Of a stretch of DNA of 26,745 nt, positions 10,701 through 18,111 are shown piece after piece (position 1 is the stretch's first letter; every line of letters begins with the position of its first letter). A program made the translations under genes and the position numbers. The stretch comes from Clostridia bacterium (GTDB taxonomy: Bacteria; Bacillota; Clostridia; Christensenellales; UBA1242), in the NCBI GenBank assembly GCA_017650795.1, contig JAGCEE010000127.1, positions 1 to 26,745 of the forward strand. Direction: 5' to 3'. The notes under the pieces were generated by a model. The model made no database searches, was not told the DNA's origin, and worked only from the letters and a program-made list of their open reading frames with translations.

Positions 10701-13700
10701 GTAAATTTAAAAATAAAAAAATCAAATGCTCCTGATGAAATGATTCAAAAAGATGGTGCATTAATGTGGGAGATGAATGATTTAGAAACATTAATTGGGC
10801 TTATTGGTTCTGGAAGTTCAGAATCTCCATACTTTGTTTTCTTTAGTGATGGCAAGTTCTCTGATAGAAAAATTCACATAACATTTACAAACACTCAAAC
10901 TAATGAGCGATATCAGTATCAAGGAAGTGCGTATGACTTTTTGTATATTACCGACGACCTAATTGATTCGGCAATATCATGTGGCTTATTTGATGAAGAG
11001 CAAATAGAGTACCTTAAAAATTTCCAAAAGGGATTTCCATCTAGAGATTACAACTTTATTGATTTTGCTTCAACCCTACCTCCAGCAGAATATAACGTAA
11101 GTTATAGGATTCTTGGCAATGAAATGTATTCAAGAATAAATATTTTAACTTTACAAAAAAGCGTATATCTTTTAATAACGAGTGATGACACCACGATTAA
11201 ACAAGATGAAACTGCTGCAAGAAAATACATTCCGGGTGCACCAACAGGCGTGGAAATTGTAAATGAAAACGATGAACATAAATTAAAGTTTAAATCAGTA
11301 AATGTCACGAGTTATTATTCGGGTGAAACTGTCACATATGCTCTACTTGCAGAATATGATGACGAAGATGGCAAAACAAAACGAGAAATTATTTCAACAT
11401 TAAACACCTCAGAAAAAACTGATGGCAAGCCATTGGAATTTAATTTAACCGATTTGGTGAATCAGTCATTATTAGAGCAAAAACATAAATCACTCATGAT
11501 ATATGTCATTGGTGACGATGGCAATGTTCTTTCCGGAAAGGCTACAAGCCTAATTCCAATAACTGTGTTAGACAAGATATCTGCATATATGGAACATGGA
11601 GAAATACACATACAAGCACAAGAGGGCGCAACAAAGTATGTAATAAATATAACCGGAAAAGCAGAACCGGTAGAAATATACTCAACTCCGGGAGACGTGG
11701 AGTATGTTTGGAATGGCGATGATGACTTGCAGGAAGGAATAACTTATAGTATTAGTATGTTTGCCTATGGCTCTACCAGCAATGCAGTTGGTAATATAGT
11801 AATTTCTGGTGCAATTACTAATTTAGGAAATATAGTAAAACTAAGAAAAATAGATACAGTAAATGCGGTAGATGGAATACTAACTTGGGATAGTATTAGC
11901 AATGCATTGGCTTACGATATTTACAGAGCATCTGGTACTGCTGCACTAAAAAAGACAACAACAATATATTTAAATAATTATGATACAACAATTACTAATG
12001 CAGACACTTATAGATATTCCTTTATGGCAATCGGAAACGACAATGAATACTTAAGTTCGGAAACCACCATGTATTTGAATTCGAGAATATCTGATGAGTA
12101 TAAGGCAAAAAGATTGGATGATGTAAAAGATATTGAATTCTATGATGGTGTAGTCACTTGGAAATCTTCACTATTAAATGAAAGTGGTGTTAGGTACTTA
12201 ATTGCAATAACAGCATCTGGGAAAGAGCCAACATTAAGAGTGGTTGGAAATGACAGCACTGTGCTTAGCGTTTTAGGGAGCAGTTCTAAGTATGAAGATA
12301 TAATTGGAGTGTTAGCATTTGATGCTAGTGAAATACTTGGTAGTGGAACATACTCTGTAAGAATTCAAGTCTATTATCAAAACACCAAACTGGATGATGA
12401 CGATGTAATTCTTCTTCAATCATATGGAATAAGCAAAAACTTTGAAAAATTAGTAGAGGTCTTTGATGTTGAAGTCACAGACGGCAAGATAATGTGGACA
12501 TATGATGGTCAAGAGGATCACTTCTATCGACTAACCTTTACATCTTCTTCTGAAAATGGCGGAACTGTTGTTAAAGATATTGAAGAAAACGAATTTGACG
12601 ATGTTGTTTACAATACGCCAAATGCAGTTTCTGGAATTTCATTAAAAATACAGGTAATCCCAGGAAAAATATCAGAATTAGTATCTGATGATTATATGTC
12701 TTCTATGTCAATTTTGCATGGAGTAGAAATTAGCCAAATTCAAAGACTTCCAGACGAGGGGGTTATTACAGAAGTTGTAGTTGACGAGGGTAATACGGGA
12801 AACCTTGTTGTGTCATGGAGAGATAAAATGGTTGAGCTTGTTGGCGAGGCGAACTTAAATTTATACAGATATCAAATAAGATATAAATATGGTTGGGATT
12901 TAGGTGGTGCAGGCGAGCCAGATGATTATACGGTTGTGACCCAAGACGAAACATCTATAAATTTTGAATCGTTTAGTGAAAATGGCGAGCTCTATATATC
13001 CATAAGGGTTATTCCAAAGAACGACAACTATATATCTTCTGCATGGACACCAGAGAGAACAATAGCTGTGCCAAAAGCAATAACCGGACTTGTTTACGAT
13101 GAAGAGACTTATTCATTCACATGGGATGAGTATTCTGCTAGTGGAACAATCAAGTATGAAATAATAGATGAGATTGGGGAATATGACGGCATAGATTTTG
13201 TTGTAAATAAAGTGTATAAAGTTTTGGCATCAAAACAAGATACAAAATATGAACTATTTGAAACCGGATATCATAGAATTAAGATAGCAACAATTATAGT
13301 AAACTCTGGTTCTGGATTGCTTTCCGAAACAGAAACATCTGAAATAGTATTATTTGATTTGTTTGGTGGCGGAAACGGAACACAAGAAGATCCATACATT
13401 ATTTCTAATGAAACCCAATTCGGAAATATAAATTACAGATTAAACAAAGATAATGGTAAAGATGCATACTTTGTTTCTGTCAAATCCGAAGAAAATCCAA
13501 ATTGTGAAATATTTAGCACAATAAGCCTTGGAAACAAGTTCTACTTTAAACAATCAGACGACTTATTTATTGTTTCAAACAATATTACTGGACAGTTTGG
13601 TGGAGTATATGACGGAGATTATTACAAAATAACTTTGGCTACAATCTTTAATAATGGTGCATTGTTTAATAGTACCAATACATCTGCCATTATTAAAAAT

Positions 13701-14609
13701 GTCGAGATAACTCTTGGCGCAAACGAAATATTTACAACTAGTGAATTTGCGGTATTATGTTATACCAATAATGGAATAATAGAAAACATTAAGGTTTCTG
13801 GCGATGTAAACATTATAAATATTGAGAATACAGTTATGATGTCTTATGTGTGCGATACGAACAATGGTACAATCCGAAATGTAGAGGTGACGGCAAATAC
13901 TACACTTCAAAGCAAAAACGATTCATATATAACCGCCTCGTTTGCTCCTATTTCCGTATACAACAACAAAAATATTTATTGGGTAAAGAGTAGTGGGAAT
14001 ATTACGATACTTAACTTTGTAAGCAACATATATGCTTCCGGATTAACTGTTAGGTCAACCGCAGGTATTATAGAGAATTCGGCATTTACGGGGGATATAA
14101 CAATTTCTGTTATTAGTAAGGGAACAATGGTATATGTTGGAGGCATTATAGCTTATGCTTATGGACAAAACACAATAACAAATTGTTATGTGCTAGGTGA
14201 TATTACAATAGGAATGAGCTCTGGTATAGACTCATTATCAAACGCTAATGTTGGTGGCGTTGTGGGGTATTTAACGGGCGCATTGATAATTAGCAATTCT
14301 TATGCCAAAATAACAAAAAATCAAAGCACGAGAGTTGGACATAACACATTTGCATCTATTTACCAACTAATAGGATTGGTTAGCGCATCAAATATTACAG
14401 CAACATATGTATATGTACCAAATCATGACGAAAACTACCTAAATGTTGTTGGTGGTGCAAACACCTCGGGACTAATTGCTACATTACAAGAATATACAGA
14501 CATAAACGACTTAACTTATGTTGGAGGGTTTGTGGATAATTCCGGAGTTATGGAACTTCCTTGGGCAAGCCATTTAATAAGTGCTGGCACATGGAAGAGC
14601 AACCAGTAA
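4800..14609 (+). CDS. Giant modular surface lipoprotein, FN3/Ig-like with GLUG-like C-terminus, 3269 aa
   Basis: This is a predicted adhesin-like or matrix-binding surface protein. Residues 1-24 form a lipoprotein signal peptide ending in FSAC, so Cys24 would be lipidated and the protein tethered to the outer face of the membrane. Residues about 28-110 resemble a BIG2 bacterial Ig-like domain (ISSNPETVYVK, then GIGSAVITAE). From about 110 to 2850 there is a long series of beta-sandwich modules of roughly 90-100 residues with the FN3-like pattern of a conserved Trp (LTW, LEW, IVW, LVWDSIS, ILTWDSIS) followed by Y-x-V-x-x-NG. Residues 2856 to the end begin GGGNGTQEDPYIIS and carry GLUG-like repeats (NVGGVVGYL, ISNSYA), expected to form a right-handed beta-helix. 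There is no LPXTG signal or C-terminal membrane anchor. It is a single gene with its own terminator. The ligand is unknown. Confidence 0.85.
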   Translation: MKNVFKKLFLLLALGVFLGIFSACGENPEVSFKQNSYRVLVGVEIEVGDFLEYSGIEIGDIKLISSNPETVYVKPNNNLVSIGIGSAVITAEGFSGSMIEIEVYDLGINFECPTNLMYDENFGELTWDTVYLENVVATEYEVKLTTGTGNLAITKTYQTNTNSLTINKEGAITASVRALAKSGINSSEYSSEYSFTILGAPSNVVFNDNTKKLEWTADSSISKFKVSVNGLLTEVVGRGMSLELANVGEYTIEVSSYSPNENVFGKKSSDVLVLTRQAAPNLSIIDGQIVWTNTNGTNGYHVSVSGHAIKVFNIVDNLSTSCTYAFNDMSAGEYNLAVYAMGESDNGKYDKGNHTLQSPTSTLSGVIKLPAPTIDFIKADCKINIVGVDVSSNQLIELTAFKNGMANSINFITNGEKSFVLDAGIYSFKAVRVANKSKEVNSNESNEIMVYKFANAKNVRQAILEGNVNNQSEPIHAIGYEVDYTMATTMYSVQYHNTTTQEDVSISGGNYSIDNVFANAGVYNFTITASQSDELAGSVKKYYISSSTTPNLTITRLADLVLVNDVDNNQIKWGEIDGSNIVYTYELMLGDDVVDEGNTANTFFAYPNQVGTYTLKVFAQYGIDQDENNIVLKSLNVSEITFDVEKVLEAPTLNFVKEGNKYYLTVEKDECAQDYVLQINGNYTDLVFDIQNNRYDVTNSLLEGSEWLFEVTACTNGYYLQSDSADLLVTKLVAPQSVNVGSDESLSVNDEIPLGASEAIINVKPLGETDYLQDASLNEDISSFSVRAKFVAELEKVDDRYYIDSDYFEFVLNREVVVLGFDVDESRITFSGDNSENFDKIIYYADGENNPISQINVLEEYVNFADVLMTDGLSINDGIKIGIKYSIKDDLTISAEDVVNEYFISSVKTFGLNIISASARSIVCAEENSNLVAQLSMTVMGATYENNSQYVGKVGEKLVADLSEFVAGSEVGFVIKETMADQTINVLYFSAEKLGNVNELAIEQEVLSYDVPEIAGGISLKINGLEISATNTLADALNSGNVSVIARLIGKQIDNKVYLSSDNTTFNIERLCNYDTLFANAITIDSDLITIQKEDDAAIIYAIKFVGDDDEFEMEYPVSSLDALEIDIKNDGLMEVINSLGDSKWFYIKKLTNKSSVIAGEETNYLDSIYSSAIRIKMLSAPTNLALAVVGDADIQSEIEISWQYSQIEVDAGFEIDHYMLSFTLNNEYFGYEETTTTSMAIDELSAYLNEYGKWGISVQAVGKNDTISSVPCEEVYINRLNRSSKIEISKTGLISFVKVDNASGYILEINYVAETTYNNSVELTQEQNSYQLSQQELEQAYNGEIIVTLYAKGDGATYLTSKTITEFQRLAVPDVELTNNLIKVFNYDDKTIIYYVATIGGVIVADGVLSGEVNAGGTLEAEYPKEYAYDDNGVKVLVNFDTNKQIDFTFYSSHKQGAALDSNTITKQATKLSNYDLIGFKRDLVDDDITHLYVQNNDVLFGKTYISVLNVDGADRVFVAGGELEAAGGIIDAEIDETILSKISNNWQVEYFAVGGTIGDNVYIDSQIRSISGTKLATVSGITTNQGKLVWDSISGVLKYGVYKNGEKYSEEAICEEAFTGLEASEYVIQVRAYGNINNEDYITENIVLDSSLQKTGATIKKIQQIENVNSRLGFIVFDEIDESGKYMLVLYSDLESNPINEYELEKLEFSNENETFGYYFNSTLRQKLSDGNTYYAKFYFKATNEFDISSDVSLIDVGGEIEDYIKICQFSTDANSITLSNPVDEGVIVYSITNALFEMDPNASNGYLLKLDDEIEYKESADNLFRLDEEGDWAVGQHRLAYTQMGSTGIDAERTIYLTPDFGEETLVTKLSNVELKLAQLQSPSQMLINYSSVSGADAYYVYYGNSKTVEKNSSGYIYPEEFSVGNYDSFSVRPINKHSVNVIAGNRIYLTTTIWFPDSLLPERVNLKIKKSNAPDEMIQKDGALMWEMNDLETLIGLIGSGSSESPYFVFFSDGKFSDRKIHITFTNTQTNERYQYQGSAYDFLYITDDLIDSAISCGLFDEEQIEYLKNFQKGFPSRDYNFIDFASTLPPAEYNVSYRILGNEMYSRINILTLQKSVYLLITSDDTTIKQDETAARKYIPGAPTGVEIVNENDEHKLKFKSVNVTSYYSGETVTYALLAEYDDEDGKTKREIISTLNTSEKTDGKPLEFNLTDLVNQSLLEQKHKSLMIYVIGDDGNVLSGKATSLIPITVLDKISAYMEHGEIHIQAQEGATKYVINITGKAEPVEIYSTPGDVEYVWNGDDDLQEGITYSISMFAYGSTSNAVGNIVISGAITNLGNIVKLRKIDTVNAVDGILTWDSISNALAYDIYRASGTAALKKTTTIYLNNYDTTITNADTYRYSFMAIGNDNEYLSSETTMYLNSRISDEYKAKRLDDVKDIEFYDGVVTWKSSLLNESGVRYLIAITASGKEPTLRVVGNDSTVLSVLGSSSKYEDIIGVLAFDASEILGSGTYSVRIQVYYQNTKLDDDDVILLQSYGISKNFEKLVEVFDVEVTDGKIMWTYDGQEDHFYRLTFTSSSENGGTVVKDIEENEFDDVVYNTPNAVSGISLKIQVIPGKISELVSDDYMSSMSILHGVEISQIQRLPDEGVITEVVVDEGNTGNLVVSWRDKMVELVGEANLNLYRYQIRYKYGWDLGGAGEPDDYTVVTQDETSINFESFSENGELYISIRVIPKNDNYISSAWTPERTIAVPKAITGLVYDEETYSFTWDEYSASGTIKYEIIDEIGEYDGIDFVVNKVYKVLASKQDTKYELFETGYHRIKIATIIVNSGSGLLSETETSEIVLFDLFGGGNGTQEDPYIISNETQFGNINYRLNKDNGKDAYFVSVKSEENPNCEIFSTISLGNKFYFKQSDDLFIVSNNITGQFGGVYDGDYYKITLATIFNNGALFNSTNTSAIIKNVEITLGANEIFTTSEFAVLCYTNNGIIENIKVSGDVNIINIENTVMMSYVCDTNNGTIRNVEVTANTTLQSKNDSYITASFAPISVYNNKNIYWVKSSGNITILNFVSNIYASGLTVRSTAGIIENSAFTGDITISVISKGTMVYVGGIIAYAYGQNTITNCYVLGDITIGMSSGIDSLSNANVGGVVGYLTGALIISNSYAKITKNQSTRVGHNTFASIYQLIGLVSASNITATYVYVPNHDENYLNVVGGANTSGLIATLQEYTDINDLTYVGGFVDNSGVMELPWASHLISAGTWKSNQ

Positions 14610-14623
14610 TGCATTAAACAATA

Positions 14624-14660
14624 AAAAAAGACAAAACACGAAAATTGTTTTGTCTTTTTT
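14624..14660 (+). terminator. Terminator of the giant lipoprotein gene
   Basis: A 14-bp perfect stem (14624-14637 with 14647-14660, nine-base loop) ends in T6, starting 15 bases after the TAA at 14607-14609. Confidence 0.9.
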
Positions 14661-14823
14661 AATGCAACTTTTTACACACACTTAATGCGTCAATTAACAC
14701 TATAATATGTATTATAATAAAGGTTTAAATAAATAGTATAGTATTTTTAAAAGTGAAATATAAAATAGGTAAATATGTATTGGTAAAGTAAAAAAAACAA
14801 ATAACTTGGGCTTGTTGTTTTGC
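14661..14823. other. Non-coding spacer between converging genes, nothing seen
   Basis: This is AT-rich sequence between the terminators of the giant gene and of the DUF2188 gene. TATAAT-like words occur (for example near 14701), but none has a well-placed -35 or a gene behind it. Confidence 0.5.
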
Positions 14824-14859
14824 AAAAAAAAATCAGCCATTTTTTTTGGCTGACTTTTT
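14824..14859 (-). terminator. Terminator of the DUF2188 gene
   Basis: TCAGCCA (14833-14839) pairs with TGGCTGA (14847-14853) around a seven-T loop. The A-run at 14824-14832 reads as a U-tract on the minus transcript. It lies 15 bases past the stop of the 14874-15455 gene. Confidence 0.85.
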
Positions 14860-14873
14860 AAAGGTAATTTATT

Positions 14874-15455
14874 TTAATACTTTTTTTGAAATTTGCCATC
14901 TTTCTTTTTAATAGATAAATTTAAGTCTTGATTATCTGCAAGTTTTTCAGCAACTTCCAAAGCCTCTTTTTTTGTATTACATCTTTTTGATGCTTTTTTT
15001 GCTCCGGTCTTTTTTACAACCCAATCTTTATTTTCTTTATCATAAACAACCATGTATTTTTGGCTTGCTTGTTTAGCTTCTGCTGTATCTTTTGGTTCTT
15101 CTTGTTTAACTTTTGCTTCGGCTTTATTGCTTTCTTTTTTTGCGGTTGTTTTTGGAGCACTTTTTGTTGCTTTTGGTTTTTCTGCCTTTTTAGGTGCAGG
15201 TTCTTCTGCTTTTGTGGATGCTTGTTTTTCTACTTTTTGGGGTGCAGGTTTTTCTTGCCTATTTACATCTTTTTTTACATTTTCTGTTTTTTGGGCCTTT
15301 TTTAAATTATCAGGCGTGTTTGCTACCACTTCTTCTTGGGAGTTTTTTTCGTGTTTGTCGCTTTTAACAATTATTATTAGCAAAATAACACAAGCAACAA
15401 TCACAACGCCAAAGCCAATAATCCATGGCAAAAAATTACTAATATCTAAAATCAT
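14874..15455 (-). CDS. Membrane-anchored DUF2188 protein, 193 aa
   Basis: Residues 9-30 are a single membrane helix. Residues about 31-130 are a low-complexity linker of Lys, Ala, Pro and Glu. Residues 133-193 match the DUF2188 family, a small domain of unknown function recognised by the order WVVKKTGAKKASK, T-x-x-EA, A-x-x-LA, then a final KDGK. The usual DUF2188 protein is a stand-alone soluble domain, so tethering by a long charged arm is less common. The ATG at 15453-15455 follows AGGAG (15463-15467), and a clear promoter lies upstream. It is a single-gene unit between two converging terminators. The role is unknown. The basic arm and domain could bind nucleic acid or an acidic surface near the membrane, but that is a guess from charge only. 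Confidence 0.8.
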   Translation of the reverse strand: MILDISNFLPWIIGFGVVIVACVILLIIIVKSDKHEKNSQEEVVANTPDNLKKAQKTENVKKDVNRQEKPAPQKVEKQASTKAEEPAPKKAEKPKATKSAPKTTAKKESNKAEAKVKQEEPKDTAEAKQASQKYMVVYDKENKDWVVKKTGAKKASKRCNTKKEALEVAEKLADNQDLNLSIKKKDGKFQKKY

Positions 15456-15488
15456 ATTTTTTCTCCTTTTTGTTTTTTTAATAATTAA

Positions 15489-15517
15489 ATTATAGTATTA
15501 TTATTTTTATATTTCAA
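15489..15517 (-). promoter_or_regulatory. Promoter for the DUF2188 gene
   Basis: On the minus strand, TTGAAA (15512-15517) and a perfect TATAAT (15489-15494) are separated by 17 bases, about 20 bases upstream of the AGGAG ribosome site. Confidence 0.8.
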
Positions 15518-15631
15518 GATTTTTGCACATTTTTTATAAAAATATTGCAAATTATAAATGTGAAGTATTAAAAAAATAGAAGAATAAATTAAGTTGTAAA
15601 TAAAATTATGGCTCAAATACATTGCAAATTG

Positions 15632-15660
15632 TTGACATAAATTATTAAAAAAATTAAAAT
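15632..15660 (+). promoter_or_regulatory. Promoter for the 15681-17108 pair
   Basis: A perfect TTGACA (15632-15637) and TAAAAT (15655-15660) are separated by 17 bases. Transcription would start near 15667, directly before AAAGGAG (15669-15675), giving a very short leader. Confidence 0.75.
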
Positions 15661-15680
15661 ATTATTGTAAAGGAGAGCGT

Positions 15681-16472
15681 ATGGCTAAAATATTTAGAAG
15701 AATAACAATGTTTAGTTGTTTGTTTTTATGTATCGCCATGATTGTCGCTGGTGTTTATGCGGCAACTACTGCTTCTTTTACTATAACTAATACGGTAGGT
15801 TTTACTCCAACCGATGCAAATTTACAAATTTTAGGATATGTTGATGGCCTTTCTACCGATTCGGCAGATACGGGCGGTGTCACATCAAATAATTATTATG
15901 CTGCTACTTACAACTATGCAGGTGCGGTGACAACAAGTAATGGCAACTATTCTGTTTCTTCAAACACGGCAACATTCACCTCATGGTCTTGGGGCACTTT
16001 AATACCAAATAGTGGCACAAAAAGCGATGTCACGGCTGGCAACAAAGGTATAATTACGCCATCAAACATAGTCATATATCTTCAAATAACCAGCTTTAAT
16101 GATAGGGCAATAAATTACACCATTACAAAAACTGGCACATTAACATATTTCGATGTTGCTGGTATATATAGCATTGCCAACAATTCGGCACTACCAACAC
16201 TGACAAGTAGAGATGGTTTTTATGCTTTAAATAAAAACTCATTAGGTAGTTATTGGTCTAAAACGGTTAAACCAACCACCATCCCTGCCGGAGATTTAGG
16301 AACCCTTGCTGGAACCTCTGTGCAAACATTAACATTTGGAACGGCAGTAAATGTGTCAGCTGGCGCAAAAAAAACAACAATGTTTAAAATAACAATATCG
16401 CCAAAGGCTGGCTTTGATGCAACAACGGATAAGGCTGCACAGAGCATAAGTTTTACATTCTCTGCGGTATAA
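15681..16472 (+). CDS. SipW-type secreted surface protein, 263 aa
   Basis: The N-terminus has two basic patches (K3, R6-R7), a hydrophobic core and a predicted cut after GVYA (residue 27). It then begins ATTASFTITNTVGFTPTDA, the same opening as the seven tandem proteins at 21159-26251. The mature part is Thr/Ser/Asn/Gly-rich and strand-forming, without Cys, as expected of a TasA/camelysin-like beta-sandwich. SipW-type substrates are known to form extracellular fibres or envelope coats, so that is the inferred role. It is longer than the tandem proteins, and beyond the first about 50 residues it belongs to neither subfamily. The ATG follows AAAGGAG at 15669-15675. A second secreted gene follows 78 bases later with no terminator between them, so the two are probably co-transcribed. 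Confidence 0.75.
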   Translation: MAKIFRRITMFSCLFLCIAMIVAGVYAATTASFTITNTVGFTPTDANLQILGYVDGLSTDSADTGGVTSNNYYAATYNYAGAVTTSNGNYSVSSNTATFTSWSWGTLIPNSGTKSDVTAGNKGIITPSNIVIYLQITSFNDRAINYTITKTGTLTYFDVAGIYSIANNSALPTLTSRDGFYALNKNSLGSYWSKTVKPTTIPAGDLGTLAGTSVQTLTFGTAVNVSAGAKKTTMFKITISPKAGFDATTDKAAQSISFTFSAV

Positions 16473-16550
16473 TCAAACGTAAATTATTTTACAATGCCAA
16501 TATTAAACTTACTACAAATATTATATGGTCAAATATAAATAGGAGGCCAC

Positions 16551-17108
16551 GTGAAAAGAACGATTATTATTTGCACGACAATAATTTCGATGTTTCTTGT
16601 ATTAGGTATACTAGGGGCTTCTGTTTTTGCTGCAATAAATAAATCTCTCGGAGCAAACAACGTAATTAGATTTGTTGGTAATGGGAAAAATATGTGGTTT
16701 GTTGTGAATGGGCAAATAACAGGAACAACAGATGATGGTGGTGAAAACTTATCAACAACATGGGAATATAATGTAAATGATAAAGAAAAATCATCTAGTG
16801 GCGAATGGAATATTGGTACAACATTAACATTTAAAGAAGACCCAGATGTATCAAAAATGAAAATTACATATTCTTTTTCAATAGAGAATAAAGGCAAGGT
16901 GGGAATAAATGCGTATATAACGGGCAACCGAACAACAGATGCCGTATTTATTATAAAGGTGTCTCATACTCCAAGTGATATGTTGTATATAAACGAAGGC
17001 AATACCCAAAATATTTCATTAGAAATAAGCCCAAATGGGCAAAAAACATATTTGCCAAGTGCCGTTGATTGCAGTTTTAATATAAACTTTATACCTGTTG
17101 TAGATTAA
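16551..17108 (+). CDS. Diverged SipW-type secreted protein, 185 aa, GTG start
   Basis: The signal peptide (residues 1-27, ending SVFA) is followed by a mature region of about 158 residues rich in Asn, Gly, Thr and Ser. SFSIENKGKVGINAYI near residue 108 recalls the TIRNDGPF strand of the tandem A proteins (a strand, then a short polar turn). The start is GTG 16551-16553, chosen because AGGAGG lies at 16541-16546, four bases upstream, and because it places the cleavage site at residue 27 as in its relatives. It is probably the second gene of a two-gene unit with 15681-16472. By inference the pair could make subunits of a surface structure related to, but separate from, the 21159-26251 cluster. 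There is no Cys in the mature part. Similarity to the other members is weak past the signal peptide. Confidence 0.7.
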   Translation: MKRTIIICTTIISMFLVLGILGASVFAAINKSLGANNVIRFVGNGKNMWFVVNGQITGTTDDGGENLSTTWEYNVNDKEKSSSGEWNIGTTLTFKEDPDVSKMKITYSFSIENKGKVGINAYITGNRTTDAVFIIKVSHTPSDMLYINEGNTQNISLEISPNGQKTYLPSAVDCSFNINFIPVVD

Positions 17109-17138
17109 AGAGTTGTAGCAAATAAAAAATGATAAAAC

Positions 17139-17172
17139 AAAAAAAACGAAGGTAGCTTCTTCGTTTTTTTTG
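17139..17172. terminator. Shared terminator between the secreted-protein pair and suf genes
   Basis: A13-bp stem (A8 plus CGAAG at 17139-17151, pairing with CTTCG plus T8 at 17159-17171) has a seven-base loop. A/T runs on both sides let it serve both the rightward pair ending at 17108 and the leftward suf operon ending at 17197. Confidence 0.85.
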
Positions 17173-17196
17173 TATTACTTTACAATCAAATAATGT

Positions 17197-18111
17197 TTAT
17201 TTTAAGAAGCCGTCCAAAATTGCCTTTTCGGCTTCGGGCTTACTAAGCCCTAATGTTTGTAGCTTAATTAGTTGTTCGCCGGCAATTTTGCCAAGGTATG
17301 CCTCATGTGAAAGCTCCGCATCTGGACTTAGATTTGTTAGAGCAGGTGTTGATGTCACTCTGCCATTATCAATAATTATTGCATCACATTCAACGTGTCC
17401 AAAACATTTTGCATTGCCACTAATTTGCGATATAAACTTTTGCTCAGAATTTCCTTTTGCAACCGACCTAGAAACAACATTCACTTTGCCGTTTTCGCCA
17501 TTTAAATCAACAACAAATTCGGTGATTGCTTTTTGGTTAAATTCGGTTAAAATAGATTCTTTTATTTGCAAATTTGCACCCTCTTTTAAATCGGCAACCG
17601 TGTAGCGCTTAGAGTACGTCACACCACCGAGCTGTGCCGTTTCCATAACAAAGGTTGAGTTTTTAGATAAGTGTAAAATGGTTTGAGGGTTTAGTACTTT
17701 ATCTAGGTCTTCTTTTCCTTCGGCATAGTGTTTTTCCACATATCTCACTCGTGCATTTTCTTCCAAAAAAAACTCGTGTATGCCATCATGAGAGTTGCCG
17801 GCACCTTCGGCATGTAGTCCACAACCAGCAACAATCAAAACGTCGGCATCTTTGCCAATATAAAAGTCGTTATAAACCAAATCGTTTAATTCATCTTCGG
17901 TCACAATAACAGGAATATGCACACTCTTATTTTTTATTCCTGCATCAATCCTAATATCAATTCCAGGCTTGTCTGTTTTTGAGGTGATATTTATTCCCGC
18001 TTCGCATTTTCGGTCTAACAGTTTTCCGTTTTTTCTAATATTGTATGCTCCTTGTGGAACGCCATGAAGGTCGGCAACGGTTTCTAATAGTCTTTCGTCA
18101 ATAGTTTTCAT
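17197..18111 (-). CDS. sufB: SufB/SufD-family Fe-S cluster scaffold, short type, 304 aa
   Basis: This is a scaffold subunit on which iron-sulfur clusters are assembled, working with the SufC ATPase in the cytoplasm. The protein is a beta-helical SufBD core (VLIVAGCGLHAEG near 90-105, IHEFFLEENARVRYVEKHY near 110-130). The family's C-terminal signature is SHEAYLGKIAGEQL (268-281), followed by a helical end. The His-Glu pair at 269-270 aligns with the functional Glu region of E. coli SufB. Cys236 and Cys242 are candidate ligands, but the Cys position equivalent to E. coli SufB Cys405 appears not to be conserved, by eye. At about 300 residues it lacks the long N-terminal part of E. coli SufB, as in the minimal two-gene SUF/SMS systems of anaerobes and archaea. 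Its ATG overlaps the sufC stop (ATGA), so the two are translationally coupled. No sufS or sufU is nearby. Confidence 0.88.
   Translation of the reverse strand: MKTIDERLLETVADLHGVPQGAYNIRKNGKLLDRKCEAGINITSKTDKPGIDIRIDAGIKNKSVHIPVIVTEDELNDLVYNDFYIGKDADVLIVAGCGLHAEGAGNSHDGIHEFFLEENARVRYVEKHYAEGKEDLDKVLNPQTILHLSKNSTFVMETAQLGGVTYSKRYTVADLKEGANLQIKESILTEFNQKAITEFVVDLNGENGKVNVVSRSVAKGNSEQKFISQISGNAKCFGHVECDAIIIDNGRVTSTPALTNLSPDAELSHEAYLGKIAGEQLIKLQTLGLSKPEAEKAILDGFLK

Noticed and set aside
15052..15495. Long open frame opposite the DUF2188 gene, rich in Phe, Ala and Ser
   Set aside because: It is the mirror of the Lys/Ala/Glu-rich linker on the other strand. It has no ribosome site, and the minus-strand gene has a promoter, ribosome site, terminator and recognised domain.
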